From Flavobacterium ardleyense (GTDB taxonomy: Bacteria > Bacteroidota > Bacteroidia > Flavobacteriales > Flavobacteriaceae), in NCBI RefSeq assembly GCF_033547075.1, contig NZ_CP137891.1, positions 3,121,124 through 3,185,123 of the forward strand: a DNA stretch of 64,000 nucleotides, written 5' to 3'. The first letter of the stretch is position 1, and each line of letters opens with the position of its first letter. Both the position numbers and the translations under genes were made by a program. This document shows positions 36,373 to 44,843 of the stretch, one piece after another. The notes beneath the pieces are model-generated. The model saw only the letters and a list, made by a program, of their open reading frames with translations, did not search any database and had not been told where the DNA came from.

Positions 36373-36433
36373 TATAAAGTTTTTGAATTTTAAATTATAC
36401 CCGCTACTTAAATCCCTCTACTCTGAGTATTTT

Positions 36434-37153
36434 TTACTGCTTGCGAGGATTGATTTTATGCGTTGGATTATGCGGTTTGTTTGTCTTAGATATTTTTGGT
36501 TTAACCGTAGTTGAAGTTGTAGAGGTTTTATTGCTTATTCTTTTATTAGTCCGCAGTAAATCGGATGAATTTAAAAGCTCTTCGCTGCTTTCTATAAGAT
36601 TAATTTTACCATCAGACAATTCATAGAGATGTTCAAAGATTACATCATCTTTCACGGTATCCTTATTCCAGCTCAAGTAAGATTTTTTCATGTGATTGGC
36701 AATGACCTTGATAAGTGCCGTTTTCATGTCGCTATCCTCCCATTTATTAGCAACATCTATCATATACTTGATATTATTGCCATAAAAACGGTATTTTGGA
36801 AAATTCTGAGGATATTCCAGTTTATCTGGTCTGAGTTGCAAAACTTCTCTAGATGGAATTGGGTACGGCGAATCAACGTCAATCTTAAAATTTGACATTA
36901 TAAATAATTGATCCCATAATTTATGCTGAAAATCTAAAACATCTCTGAGGTGAGGGTTTAAATTTCCCATTACTTGAATAATGTAATTTGCCGTTTTATT
37001 ACGTTCGTCACGATCTTCAATAGCTGTTGCTTGATCTATTAACTTCTGAAGATGTCGGCCATAATCAGGAATTATTAAGTGAGATCTCTCCGCATTATAC
37101 TCCAAGTGTTGTACAACATCACCCGCATTCTCTTTTTGATAAGTCTTAGTCAT
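36434..37153 (-). CDS. DUF4290 family protein
   Basis: The 239-residue protein matches the Bacteroidetes-specific DUF4290 family: the N terminus EYNAERSHLIIPDYGRHLQ, a central helical region with FKIDVDSPYPIPSRE, and a basic Lys/Thr/Ser/Asn-rich tail of about 40 residues. It is probably cytoplasmic. The function is unknown. The gene lies between a DUF493 gene (8 bases upstream) and murA (61 bases downstream), an arrangement I believe is common in flavobacteria, so a link to cell-wall growth is possible but unproven. Confidence 0.88.
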   Translation of the reverse strand: MTKTYQKENAGDVVQHLEYNAERSHLIIPDYGRHLQKLIDQATAIEDRDERNKTANYIIQVMGNLNPHLRDVLDFQHKLWDQLFIMSNFKIDVDSPYPIPSREVLQLRPDKLEYPQNFPKYRFYGNNIKYMIDVANKWEDSDMKTALIKVIANHMKKSYLSWNKDTVKDDVIFEHLYELSDGKINLIESSEELLNSSDLLRTNKRISNKTSTTSTTVKPKISKTNKPHNPTHKINPRKQ

Positions 37154-37161
37154 AAATAATT

Positions 37162-37446
37162 TTATAGCGATATAATGCCTTCTATAGCTGCAGCTAGCTT
37201 ATATTTTTCAATTACAGCATCAGCACTTTCCATTTGAACATTGACAGAAACACTGGTGTAATTTTCGTTTTTTGATTTTTTTGTGTTGATAACAGCGCCC
37301 ATATCATTAAAGATATCTTGTACTGCTAACGTCTTTTCATCAGAGGTAGGAACAATAAATTTAAATAAGTATTCTGATGGCCAAGTGCTGCTCTTTTCGA
37401 GTTCGCCTTTTAGTCTCTCGAAAAATTCGTTTAATTTCTGATCCAT
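37162..37446 (-). CDS. DUF493 (YbeD-like) family protein
   Basis: The frame opens at 37464, but the ATG at 37446 gives the usual N terminus MDQKLNEFFERLK, for 94 residues. The ferredoxin-like fold of YbeD-type proteins is indicated by WPSEYLFKFIVP and YTSVSVNVQMESAD. YbeD-like proteins are ACT-like small regulators without a firm role. It is the first gene of the DUF493-DUF4290-murA run. Confidence 0.88.
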   Translation of the reverse strand: MDQKLNEFFERLKGELEKSSTWPSEYLFKFIVPTSDEKTLAVQDIFNDMGAVINTKKSKNENYTSVSVNVQMESADAVIEKYKLAAAIEGIISL

Positions 37447-37696
37447 AGTTTTGATTATAATCACAAATATACAAGATTTTGCCCGAAAATTAAATTATAT
37501 GGTGTTTAGAAATAATTTTCTTCAAACGCTTTGAAGCAACAAATCTGCAAATCCTGCTGGCAACTTGCCATCTACAATTTTCAATACCAATCCCCATTCC
37601 ATTAATCCCCATTTCGCAATTCAATCTCTACTTTCCCCTCTCCAATTACCAATCCCCACTTCCGAATCCATAATTTCTATTCCCCATTCTCCATTT

Positions 37697-37839
37697 GGGC
37701 GAGACCTTCGCCAGAGCTTTTCCGTAAAAATCGATAATTCTCTGTGGCTCAGGTCGGGCTGTCTGTTCCCAATCTTTCTTGTAACTTTTGCTCCGCAAAG
37801 CCACAAGAAAGGATTTACACGTCCATCCCTCTCGCAAAA
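37697..37839 (-). repeat. Dispersed hairpin repeat, TTGTGGC type, minus orientation
   Basis: Read on the minus strand, it has GCGAGAGGGATGGACGTG, the stem CTTTCTTGT / ACAAGAAAG with inner TTTGC/GCAAA, the right flank GAACAGACAGCCCGACC and the distal GGCGAAGGTCTCGCCCAAA. Compared with the copy at 34843, one stem pair is C-G instead of G-C, a compensatory change. Confidence 0.85.
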
Positions 37840-37920
37840 GGAAGAAATCTAAAAAATTAAAAGTTTGAAGTCATCGGCAAGTAAATTTTAAAGGAACTGT
37901 ACACTGCCAAACGATACTTG

Positions 37921-37983
37921 TACACTGTAAACCGTAAACTGTAAACCGTAAACTGTAAACTGTGAACTGTGAACTGTAAACTA
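37921..37983. repeat. Heptamer tandem tract AAC(T/C)GT(A/G)
   Basis: About eight consecutive seven-base units, AACCGTA, AACTGTA or AACTGTG, run with no interruption. The unit length is not a multiple of three and the tract is non-coding. Confidence 0.85.
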
Positions 37984-38029
37984 TCGCAAGATTGATCAAG
38001 ATAAAATTTTCAGTTTCAAAATGTTTAAG

Positions 38030-38037
38030 TAATTTTG
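38030..38037 (+). promoter_or_regulatory. Probable -7 element of the AAA ATPase / recQ / fmt run
   Basis: TAATTTTG, 19 bases before the GTG start. No TTG at normal spacing is seen. Confidence 0.45.
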
Positions 38038-38056
38038 CACCTTATTTTTATTTACA

Positions 38057-38596
38057 GTGCAAAAACAATTAGTTGTAATAATCGGGGGTCCAGGTACAGG
38101 TAAAACTACCATCATTGAGGAATTGAAAAAACGAGGACATTGTTGCTACGGGGAAATCTCGAGAGACATAACTCTTGAAGCAAAAAAACAGGGAATCGAT
38201 CAGTTATTTTTAGAAAATCCTATGCTCTTTAGCGAACTTTTACTGAATGCTCGAAAGGAGCAACACTTAAAAGCATCCGCAGAAGCTGAAGAATTTGTAT
38301 TTCTTGATAGAGGTATTCCAGATGTACTCGCTTATATGCATTATATTGGAGATCCTTACCCTTCTTTTTTTGATGAAGCTTGCACGCAGCATCCATATGG
38401 AAAAATATTTATTCTTCCGCCATGGGAGGATATATATGAAAGTGATGAGGCTCGATATGAAAATTTTGAGCAAGCAACACTTATTCACAATCACATCAAA
38501 GAAACTTACGAGAAATATGGCTACGAATTGATCGAAGTTCCAAAAGCGGATACTAATTCGAGAATAATGTTTATCTTAGACCTACTCTCTAAGTAA
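38057..38596 (+). CDS. Small AAA-type ATPase / nucleotide kinase-like protein
   Basis: The 179-residue protein starts at a GTG and has a Walker A GGPGTGKT at 10-17, a DRGIPD motif like the DR(Y/H/I) of nucleoside and nucleotide kinases, and a lid-like region with basic residues near 135. It fits the AAA_28 group of small P-loop proteins. The substrate is unknown. The recQ start is 4 bases downstream, so the two are probably co-translated. Confidence 0.85.
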   Translation: MQKQLVVIIGGPGTGKTTIIEELKKRGHCCYGEISRDITLEAKKQGIDQLFLENPMLFSELLLNARKEQHLKASAEAEEFVFLDRGIPDVLAYMHYIGDPYPSFFDEACTQHPYGKIFILPPWEDIYESDEARYENFEQATLIHNHIKETYEKYGYELIEVPKADTNSRIMFILDLLSK

Positions 38597-38600
38597 AACT

Positions 38601-40499
38601 ATGAAGGAGCCCTTAGAAATTTTAAAAAAATATTGGGGTCATAATGAATTCAGACCTTATCAAAAAGAAATCATCACTAGTATTCTTAGTGGTCAGGATA
38701 CCTTGGCACTTTTACCTACAGGCGGCGGAAAATCTATTTGCTTCCAGATACCTGCACTTTTACAAGATGGTATATGCATAGTAATATCACCACTAATAGC
38801 TTTGATGAAAGATCAGGTGGACAACCTTACAAAAAGAGGTATCAAAGCACTATCCATTACCGCGGGAATTTCTCCAAATGATTTGAGTGACCTTTTTGAT
38901 AATTGTCAATTTGGCAACTACAAATTCCTTTACTTATCTCCAGAAAGGTTACAATCTGAATGGGTCATCGAAAGAATTAAAGCACTTAAAATTTCACTGA
39001 TAGCAATTGACGAAGCCCACTGCGTATCGCAATGGGGACACGATTTCAGGCCTGCATTTCTAAAAATTTCGGTCTTAAAGGAAGTTTTCCCTGACAAAAC
39101 ATTTGTGGCTTTGACTGCTTCTGCAAATGCACGAGTTGAGGAGGATATTAAAAATCAATTAAAATTAGAAAACCCCACCGTTTTCCGTCAATCCTTTTCA
39201 CGACCAAATATCAGCTACAATGTTTTGGAAGTGGAAGATAAAATTTATAACATTTCAAAAATACTCAAGAAATATCCCGATCCAACGATAATATATGTCC
39301 GAAATAGGAAGATGTGCATAGATGTTTCTTCACAACTAAAGTTTCTTGGCTTTACTGCAACATATTTTCACGGAGGATTAAAAAATCGCGAAAAGGAAAA
39401 TAACATGCAATCGTGGATGACCGAAGAGTCACAAGTTATTGTCGCTACAAATGCTTTTGGGATGGGAATTGACAAAGCAAATGTTCGAACTGTCATTCAT
39501 ATGCAATATGCCGAAAATATCGAAAGTTATTATCAAGAAGCTGGTAGGGCTGGCCGGAATGGAGAGCGTGCCTTTGCGGTAGTTTTGTCCAGTCCCTCCG
39601 ATAAACTAAATGCCGAAGGACAATTTTTAAGCGTGCTTCCGGATCGAACCTTTGTTTTGACCGTTTACAATAAACTTTGTAACTTTTTTCAGATTGCCTA
39701 CGGCGAATGCCCCTTAAACGAATTTACCTTCAATCTCAATAAATTTTGTTTAAGGTACGAGCTGCCAGTCCTTAAGACGTATAATGCTCTTCAGTTTTTA
39801 GACCGTGAAGGAGTTTTATCGCTTACTAAAGATTATTCGCAAAAAGTTTCTCTACAATTTCTGATAGAAAGTCGAGAAGTGTTGCGTTATATCAGTTTAC
39901 ACCCCCGAGATGAAGCAGTAATTCTTACATTATTACGTACCTACCCTGGAATTTACGAGTATGCAGTTAAAGTTAACACAGATCTTGTTGCCAAGAAAAC
40001 TCCCACTACAACTGCGGAAGTAGAAAGAGTGCTCGCAGCTTTAAATTTAAATGAAATTGCTGATTACACCGCCCACGACACCGATTCTGCACTGATATTT
40101 TTAGAAAATCGTGATGATGACCATATGATTAATAGAATTGCAAAACATTTGAAAAGTCAGAATGCGTTAAAAATCAATCAAATGGAAGCGTTTGTACATT
40201 ATGTAAAAGACAAAACGACCTGCAAAAGCAGGATTATTCTACAGTATTTTGATGAAAAAACATCCGAAAACTGTGGCATTTGTTCCTACTGTCGTGATCA
40301 AAATTCAAAGCATAAAATTGATTTAAAAGACATAAGTTTCCGAATGCTAAGTCTCTTGCAGATGCAGGATTTTGATTCACGAGAACTTGAAAGATTATTA
40401 AAGATACCGGAGTCAGATATTATTTCGGCTATCCACGAATTACTCGAACGAGAAAAAATTGTACTCACAAGCATTAACAAATACACCTTAAAAAAATAG
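38601..40499 (+). CDS. recQ: ATP-dependent DNA helicase RecQ
   Basis: RecQ unwinds DNA 3' to 5' in recombination and fork repair. The 632-residue protein has Walker A TGGGKS (about 40-45), DEAH at 137-140, the aromatic-rich loop CVSQWGHDFRP, helicase motif V/VI (GMGIDKANVR, QEAGRAGRNG), and a zinc-binding Cys set (CKS...CGICSYC) near 535-560 in the RQC domain. No HRDC domain follows the winged helix, as in many shorter Bacteroidetes RecQ paralogues, so it may be one of several RecQs in the genome. fmt begins at the base directly after its stop codon. Confidence 0.95.
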   Translation: MKEPLEILKKYWGHNEFRPYQKEIITSILSGQDTLALLPTGGGKSICFQIPALLQDGICIVISPLIALMKDQVDNLTKRGIKALSITAGISPNDLSDLFDNCQFGNYKFLYLSPERLQSEWVIERIKALKISLIAIDEAHCVSQWGHDFRPAFLKISVLKEVFPDKTFVALTASANARVEEDIKNQLKLENPTVFRQSFSRPNISYNVLEVEDKIYNISKILKKYPDPTIIYVRNRKMCIDVSSQLKFLGFTATYFHGGLKNREKENNMQSWMTEESQVIVATNAFGMGIDKANVRTVIHMQYAENIESYYQEAGRAGRNGERAFAVVLSSPSDKLNAEGQFLSVLPDRTFVLTVYNKLCNFFQIAYGECPLNEFTFNLNKFCLRYELPVLKTYNALQFLDREGVLSLTKDYSQKVSLQFLIESREVLRYISLHPRDEAVILTLLRTYPGIYEYAVKVNTDLVAKKTPTTTAEVERVLAALNLNEIADYTAHDTDSALIFLENRDDDHMINRIAKHLKSQNALKINQMEAFVHYVKDKTTCKSRIILQYFDEKTSENCGICSYCRDQNSKHKIDLKDISFRMLSLLQMQDFDSRELERLLKIPESDIISAIHELLEREKIVLTSINKYTLKK

Positions 40500-41447
40500 A
40501 TGAAAGCATTACGAATAATATTTATGGGTACTCCCGAATTTGCAGTGGGCATATTGGACAGTATATTACAGCACAACTATAATGTAGTTGCAGTAATTAC
40601 AGCGCCAGATCGTCCAGCAGGTCGCGGACAGAAAATTAAATTCTCTGCGGTCAAAGAATTCGCAATACAACGGGAGCTTCCTGTCTTGCAACCAACAAAC
40701 TTAAAAGACCCATCATTTATTGAGCAACTTACATCCTATAATGCAAATCTTCAGATTGTAGTAGCTTTTAGAATGTTGCCTGAAATAGTTTGGAAAATGC
40801 CCAAAATAGGCACTTTTAATCTTCACGCATCTCTTCTTCCTCAATATAGAGGTGCAGCACCTATCAATTGGGCGTTGATTAATGGCGATAAAAAAACGGG
40901 AGTTACTACATTTTTTATTGACAATAAAATTGACACTGGCGCAATTATATTGAGCAAAAGTTTGGACATTGGCGATAACGAAAATGCCGGATCTCTACAT
41001 GACCGCCTAATGCTCTTGGGAAGTGCAGCTGTTGTCGAAACTCTAGATTTACTTGGTCGAGAAAATATTAATTTAACAATTCAACCGCAAGAGGGTGATT
41101 TGAAAACTGCTTACAAACTAAATAAAGATAACACAAGAATTGACTGGAATCAGAATGCAGTAACAGTGCACAATTTGATACGAGGTCTCTCTCCCTACCC
41201 AGCTGCTTGGACAAAATTTGCCGAAGAAACCAAAGAATATGATGTCAAAATTTACGAAAGTCGAATTTCCGATGTTATTTTGGATGGGAAACCGGGTGAT
41301 ATTAAAACCGATAAAAAATCAATGCTGATTAAAACTCGCGACGCCTGGATTGAAATTTCATCCATACAATTCCCAGGAAAGAAGAGAATGGAGATTGAAT
41401 CATTTTTAAATGGCCAAAAACTACAAATTAGCACGAGAGCTTATTAA
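40500..41447 (+). CDS. fmt: Methionyl-tRNA formyltransferase
   Basis: Fmt formylates initiator Met-tRNA with 10-formyl-tetrahydrofolate. The 315-residue protein has FMGTPEFAVGIL at the N terminus, the folate/catalytic site NLHASLLPQYRGAAPI with His109, and Asp145 in NKIDTGAI. The C-terminal OB-like domain is present (LIRGLSPYPAAW). It starts immediately after recQ. A weak CAATTCTT / AAGAATTG hairpin lies about 20 bases downstream but lacks a T run. Confidence 0.96.
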   Translation: MKALRIIFMGTPEFAVGILDSILQHNYNVVAVITAPDRPAGRGQKIKFSAVKEFAIQRELPVLQPTNLKDPSFIEQLTSYNANLQIVVAFRMLPEIVWKMPKIGTFNLHASLLPQYRGAAPINWALINGDKKTGVTTFFIDNKIDTGAIILSKSLDIGDNENAGSLHDRLMLLGSAAVVETLDLLGRENINLTIQPQEGDLKTAYKLNKDNTRIDWNQNAVTVHNLIRGLSPYPAAWTKFAEETKEYDVKIYESRISDVILDGKPGDIKTDKKSMLIKTRDAWIEISSIQFPGKKRMEIESFLNGQKLQISTRAY

Positions 41448-41535
41448 AATTTCGCTAGTAATTATCAATTCTTGTAAGAATTGTTAACATATTCTTTAAC
41501 TTATCAACAAAAAAACCAAAAAAGATGAAAAAGTG

Positions 41536-41565
41536 TTGTGTAGTAAGGAAATCCTATTAAATTTG
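41536..41565 (+). promoter_or_regulatory. Bacteroidetes-type promoter of the HU gene
   Basis: TTG at 41536-41538, a 19-base spacer and TAAATTTG at 41558-41565. This leaves a leader of roughly 40 bases, rich in A and C, before the ATG at 41609. Confidence 0.72.
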
Positions 41566-41608
41566 TTATCATTAACTCAATGTTTAACCAACACTAAAAA
41601 CTATTATT

Positions 41609-41887
41609 ATGAATAAATCAGAATTAATCGATGCTATGGCTGCGGATGCCGGAATAAGCAAAGGTGCAGCTAAGTTAGCTTTAGAATCTTTTTTGAGCAA
41701 TGTTACTAGCACTTTGAAAGATGGCGGAAGAGTATCTCTTGTAGGATTTGGATCTTGGTCTGTTTCTGCTAGAGCGGCTAGAGATGGTAGAAATCCACAA
41801 ACTGGTAAAGCAATCAAAATTGCTGCAAAAAATGTTGTGAAATTTAAAGGTGGTGCTGAATTAGATAATTCTGTTAACTCAAAGTAA
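41609..41887 (+). CDS. HU family DNA-binding protein
   Basis: The 92-residue histone-like protein starts MNKSELIDAMAADAGISKGAAK and carries the HU/IHF signature GFGSWSVSARAARDGRNPQTG, including the beta-arm Arg and Pro that bend DNA. It packages and bends DNA as a dimer. HU genes often have strong expression, and this one has one of the best promoters in the window plus a clear terminator. Confidence 0.95.
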   Translation: MNKSELIDAMAADAGISKGAAKLALESFLSNVTSTLKDGGRVSLVGFGSWSVSARAARDGRNPQTGKAIKIAAKNVVKFKGGAELDNSVNSK

Positions 41888-41905
41888 TTTAGCAATATAG
41901 CGTAT

Positions 41906-41938
41906 AAAAGCCTTTTCTTTTGAGAAGGCTTTTTTTTA
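41906..41938 (+). terminator. Terminator of the HU gene
   Basis: AAAGCCTTTTC / GAGAAGGCTTT stem with a TTTT loop and a T run. Confidence 0.9.
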
Positions 41939-42002
41939 TTTATCAATTTTTATTTGGATATAAAGATGTTTTTTTGCTAAATTTAAATAAAATTGCAACA
42001 AA

Positions 42003-42563
42003 ATGACATCAGAAATACTTAAAAAAGGACAATTGTTAATTGCGGAACCTTCACTATTAGGAGATACCTCTTTTAACAGATCTGTTATTTTACTTGCAGA
42101 TCATAATGATGAAGGCTCGGTTGGGTTTATAATTAATAAACCGCTACGTTATTCTATTAGAGATTTGGTGCCCGAAATCCACGCAAGTTTCAAAATCTAT
42201 AATGGAGGTCCTGTCGAGCAAGACAACTTATATTTTATTCACAATGTTCCTGATCTAATTCCCGAAAGCATTGAAATTTCAAATGGAATTTTTTGGGGCG
42301 GCGATTTTGAACTTACTGCCCAACTGATTAATACTGGAGTAATAAAGAAAAGCAACATTCGATTTTTTCTAGGCTACACAGGTTGGGATGCACAGCAAAT
42401 TGAAGATGAAATTCAAACTAACTCATGGATTATTTCCGAAAATTCTTCAAAAAATAAAATAATTGGAAAATCATCCAATAACTTTTGGAAAGAAAAAATT
42501 CTAGAGCTAGGCGGTGATTATCTAATTTGGTCCAACGCTCCAGAAAACCCGGTACTAAACTAA
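42003..42563 (+). CDS. YqgE/AlgH family protein
   Basis: The 186-residue protein has the family blocks KKGQLLIAEPSLLGDTSFNRSV, VGFIINKP, GGPVEQDNLYF, and RFFLGYTGWDAQQIEDEI. Structures exist but no biochemical role is established. It is probably cytoplasmic. Its last 9 bases overlap the end of the convergent aminotransferase gene. Confidence 0.92.
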   Translation: MTSEILKKGQLLIAEPSLLGDTSFNRSVILLADHNDEGSVGFIINKPLRYSIRDLVPEIHASFKIYNGGPVEQDNLYFIHNVPDLIPESIEISNGIFWGGDFELTAQLINTGVIKKSNIRFFLGYTGWDAQQIEDEIQTNSWIISENSSKNKIIGKSSNNFWKEKILELGGDYLIWSNAPENPVLN

Positions 42564-43397
42564 ATTCAGACTTTCATTTAAATCCTGAAGAAGCTTCGTT
42601 GCAATAAAATTTTTATATACTTTCTTACGATATTTAGTAATAGGTTGTATTCCCGTAATTACGTTGGTAACAAACAACTCGTCAGCCTTTTGCAGATCGA
42701 ATGGCGAAATTGTACCCTCCAACACTTCTAATCCGTAATTTTCCTTCTTAGTAAGCTTCAAGAGTTGCTTTCTAATCATTCCGTTAATGCAACCTTCATC
42801 TAAACTTGGGGTAATAAGCATATTATCTTTAATCATAAAAAGATTTCCATTGATTGCTTCTACCACGTTTTTTTTCTCATTAATGAGAAGGCAGTTTTGG
42901 AAATCATTTTCCTGTGCATAGATACTAGCTACCGTATTGATAATCTTATTGGTAGTTTTGAGAGTTGATAGAAGTTGTGCCGTAACAAAGAAATCTTTGT
43001 ACAATTCTACTTCGTATGGATTCTCGTCCAATATATATTTGGCGGAAGCCAAAGACTTAGCAGTAATACTATAAGAGACCTCCCGCGATTGCGGAAGATA
43101 TAAGCCACCATCATTTCTAAACATTGTAATGCGCACTCGCGCGCTTTCGCTACAATTGTTGGCTTCGGCAGTAAGCAACAGTTGCTCATCAAAGTACTCC
43201 ATCGTAAAGTTTGAAGGAATCTGCATTCGAAGGATGCGCATAGATGACATCAACCGAAAATAGTGCTCCTCAAGCAGCAAGACTTTTGAATCAGCAATCT
43301 TTATTGTTTCAAAAACAGCGTCTCCATAGAGGAACGCTCTGTTATCTGTAGTTAATTGAGTTGTATTAGATTGAATAGTACCGTTAAAATTGATCAT
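42555..43397 (-). CDS. Class IV aminotransferase, aminodeoxychorismate lyase-like
   Basis: The 280-residue PLP enzyme shows GDAVFETIKI near the N terminus, the Schiff-base lysine in STLKTTNKIINT, EAINGNLFMI and LITPSLDEGCINGMIR. These shapes fit PabC (4-amino-4-deoxychorismate lyase, p-aminobenzoate synthesis) better than branched-chain aminotransferases, but D-amino acid aminotransferase is hard to exclude. A hairpin with T run (43398-43422) sits directly against the start codon, and a TATATTTG -7 element lies just upstream of it on the minus strand. Confidence 0.85.
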   Translation of the reverse strand: MINFNGTIQSNTTQLTTDNRAFLYGDAVFETIKIADSKVLLLEEHYFRLMSSMRILRMQIPSNFTMEYFDEQLLLTAEANNCSESARVRITMFRNDGGLYLPQSREVSYSITAKSLASAKYILDENPYEVELYKDFFVTAQLLSTLKTTNKIINTVASIYAQENDFQNCLLINEKKNVVEAINGNLFMIKDNMLITPSLDEGCINGMIRKQLLKLTKKENYGLEVLEGTISPFDLQKADELFVTNVITGIQPITKYRKKVYKNFIATKLLQDLNESLNLV

Positions 43398-43422
43398 AAA
43401 AAACCCCGAATTTTGTTCGGGG
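43398..43422 (-). terminator. Terminator of the START-like gene abutting the next start codon
   Basis: On the minus strand CCCCGAA / TTCGGGG with a 5-base loop, then six T, ending at the base before the aminotransferase ATG. Confidence 0.85.
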
Positions 43423-43430
43423 CAAATATA
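43423..43430 (-). promoter_or_regulatory. Possible -7 element placed before the terminator hairpin
   Basis: TATATTTG on the minus strand fits TAnnTTTG. If used, the terminator hairpin would lie at the extreme 5' end of the aminotransferase transcript. Confidence 0.45.
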
Positions 43431-43446
43431 AGTTTATTAAAACAAT

Positions 43447-43839
43447 TTAGACAGATCCAATGACATGTTTTAAGTCAGCAATTTGGTTTTCCCAAAGAAG
43501 TTTAGATTCTTCAATTTCTTCTTCAAGGGCGTAATCAATTACCATTAGCGAGACGTCTTTTGTAATTTCATCTTCTAGAATGCGCAATTCAAAGTAAAAC
43601 TCAGTGTCTTGATTATTATCATCAACCCATTTAAAGCGAACTTTTTCCCCGGTTTTTTTTGATGACAAACGTGCTTTCTCTTCAGAGTCGTTCCAGATAA
43701 AAGTAAAGAACTCACCTCTTGAATTTACATTGTCTGCAAACCATTCGCTTAGTCCTGACGGTGTAGAGATATATTGGTATAGTAATGCCGGCGATGAGTT
43801 CACCGAGAATTCTATTTCATAACGTTGTTTGCCTTCCAT
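43447..43839 (-). CDS. START-like domain protein
   Basis: The 130-residue protein has the SRPBCC / START-like fold of the AHA1-like group: YEIEFSVNSSPALLYQYISTPSGLSEWFAD at the N terminus, FTFIWNDSEEKARL in the middle, and a long C-terminal helix. No active-site residues are diagnostic. The family is Bacteroidetes-enriched, binds hydrophobic ligands in related proteins and has no known function here. It lies between a tRNA gene on the other strand and the aminotransferase. Confidence 0.88.
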   Translation of the reverse strand: MEGKQRYEIEFSVNSSPALLYQYISTPSGLSEWFADNVNSRGEFFTFIWNDSEEKARLSSKKTGEKVRFKWVDDNNQDTEFYFELRILEDEITKDVSLMVIDYALEEEIEESKLLWENQIADLKHVIGSV

Positions 43840-43923
43840 AAGTTCAATTTTTGCGGAAATATATACAATATTAATCCAACAAAAAAGCCTTTTGAAAAAA
43901 AATAATATTTATTTAAATAATGC

Positions 43924-43953
43924 TTGCAACATCTAATAATAGTTCTATCTTTG
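43924..43953 (+). promoter_or_regulatory. Bacteroidetes-type promoter of tRNA-Met
   Basis: TTG at 43924-43926, a 19-base spacer and TATCTTTG at 43946-43953, 35 bases before the tRNA 5' end. Confidence 0.72.
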
Positions 43954-43988
43954 CACCCGAATAAATATTGACAATAGGTCAATAAAAT

Positions 43989-44062
43989 GGCGAGGTAGCT
44001 CAGTCGGTTAGAGCGCAGGATTCATAACCCTGAGGTCACGAGTTCAAATCTCGTTCTCGCTA
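43989..44062 (+). tRNA. tRNA-Met (CAT anticodon), elongator type
   Basis: A 74-base cloverleaf: acceptor GGCGAGG pairs with TCTCGCT (two G-U pairs, discriminator A), D-stem GCTC/GAGC, anticodon loop TTCATAA, T-stem ACGAG/CTCGT around TTCAAAT. The pair G1-U72 and the lack of initiator features argue against initiator tRNA. A CAT anticodon could also belong to tRNA-Ile carrying lysidine, so the amino acid is not fully certain. CCA is not encoded. It is the boundary of the accessory region that follows. Confidence 0.92.
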
Positions 44063-44071
44063 CAGAAGTTA

Positions 44072-44104
44072 AAAAACGGTTTAGATCTCTAGACCGTTTT
44101 TTTT
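44072..44104 (+). terminator. Terminator of tRNA-Met
   Basis: ACGGTTTAGA / TCTAGACCGT stem followed by eight T, 10 bases past the tRNA 3' end. Confidence 0.9.
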
Positions 44105-44210
44105 GTTTTATACTTTTTTTGGAAAATCATCATTTACTCGGGTAACTACATTTTTCCATAATCCTTCTATTTATCAGGCTTTTCGTTTTAAAGAAGTTTT
44201 TTTTTTTATT

Positions 44211-44353
44211 TCGGCGAGTCCTTTCGCCAAAACGACTTCGTTAAAACAACCTATTTAAGCTGGCTCAAGGTCAGGCTTTCCGTTCCCAATCTTTCTTGTA
44301 GCTTATGCTTCGCAAAGCCACAAGAAAGGATTTTCACTACTATCCTTCTCGCA
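44211..44353 (-). repeat. Dispersed hairpin repeat, TTGTGGC type, left side of the island
   Basis: Minus-strand reading: CTGCGAGAAGGATAGTAGTG, stem CTTTCTTGTGGC / GCTACAAGAAAG with inner TTTGC/GCATA, GGGAACGGAAAGCCTGACC, and a distal GGCGAAAGGACTCGCC. It is oriented opposite to the copy at 49532, so the two face each other across the island. Confidence 0.83.
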
Positions 44354-44484
44354 GACTTGTGCGAGTATTGAAATGTAATGCTTGATTGAAAATCAAGCAT
44401 TAATCCAAATCTTAATTGCTAGAAATCTCGATTTTAACTAAAACCAAATCGCAAAAAAAATTCAATTTAATTATTACCGATTTT

Positions 44485-44511
44485 CCTGCAAAGTTTTTTG
44501 AACCTTGTAGG
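44485..44511. repeat. Imperfect palindrome CCTGCAA...TTGTAGG, left copy
   Basis: Arms CCTGCAAAGTT and AACCTTGTAGG pair except for one mismatch and one G-U. A second copy lies at 47198-47222 on the other side of the ATPase gene, and similarity continues for some 20 bases past it. I recall similar palindromic repeats as frequent in Flavobacterium intergenic DNA. Confidence 0.7.
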
Positions 44512-44843
44512 TAATTGAGACTGCAAAAGACATTGAAGGATAAGTTGATCGTTCACATTTAATTAGATATTTCAAGAAGCCTCTCAAATATATCGATTCT
44601 TCATTCACCCAACCTTTCACCAACAATTAGATCTTGTATATTCGATAATCTTCTGCCCACCACTTAAATGTTTTTATCTGAATAAAAATCTAAATATCAG
44701 CAAAATAAAGGATATATTAGCACGACTTATTCATTGTACCGCGACATGGATCGCGATAGGAGGATGGGTACGTCTGCAGATGTAATATGTAATATGTATT
44801 AATGAGTTAGCTGCAATGAAAACAAAATACTAATCTATATAAA

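Larger units (their letters stand above)
37447..38056. other. 610-base intergenic region with repeats
   Basis: From the DUF493 start onward it holds a CCAATCCCCATTCC-type low-complexity stretch (about 37570-37690), a minus-oriented hairpin repeat (37697-37839), a heptamer tandem tract (37921-37983) and a probable -7 element TAATTTTG (38030-38037). No convincing gene is present. Confidence 0.65.
44105..44843. other. 739-base gap between tRNA-Met and the ATPase gene
   Basis: It contains a minus-oriented hairpin repeat (44211-44353), an imperfect palindrome (44485-44511), a CGCGA/TCGCG inverted repeat at 44741-44756 and short TAATATG words at about 44782-44800. No gene or integrase remnant is visible, and no second copy of the tRNA 3' end is found. 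Confidence 0.6.

Noticed and set aside
37921..37983. CRISPR-like array
   Set aside because: Units are only seven bases, contiguous and without spacers, and no cas genes are in the window.
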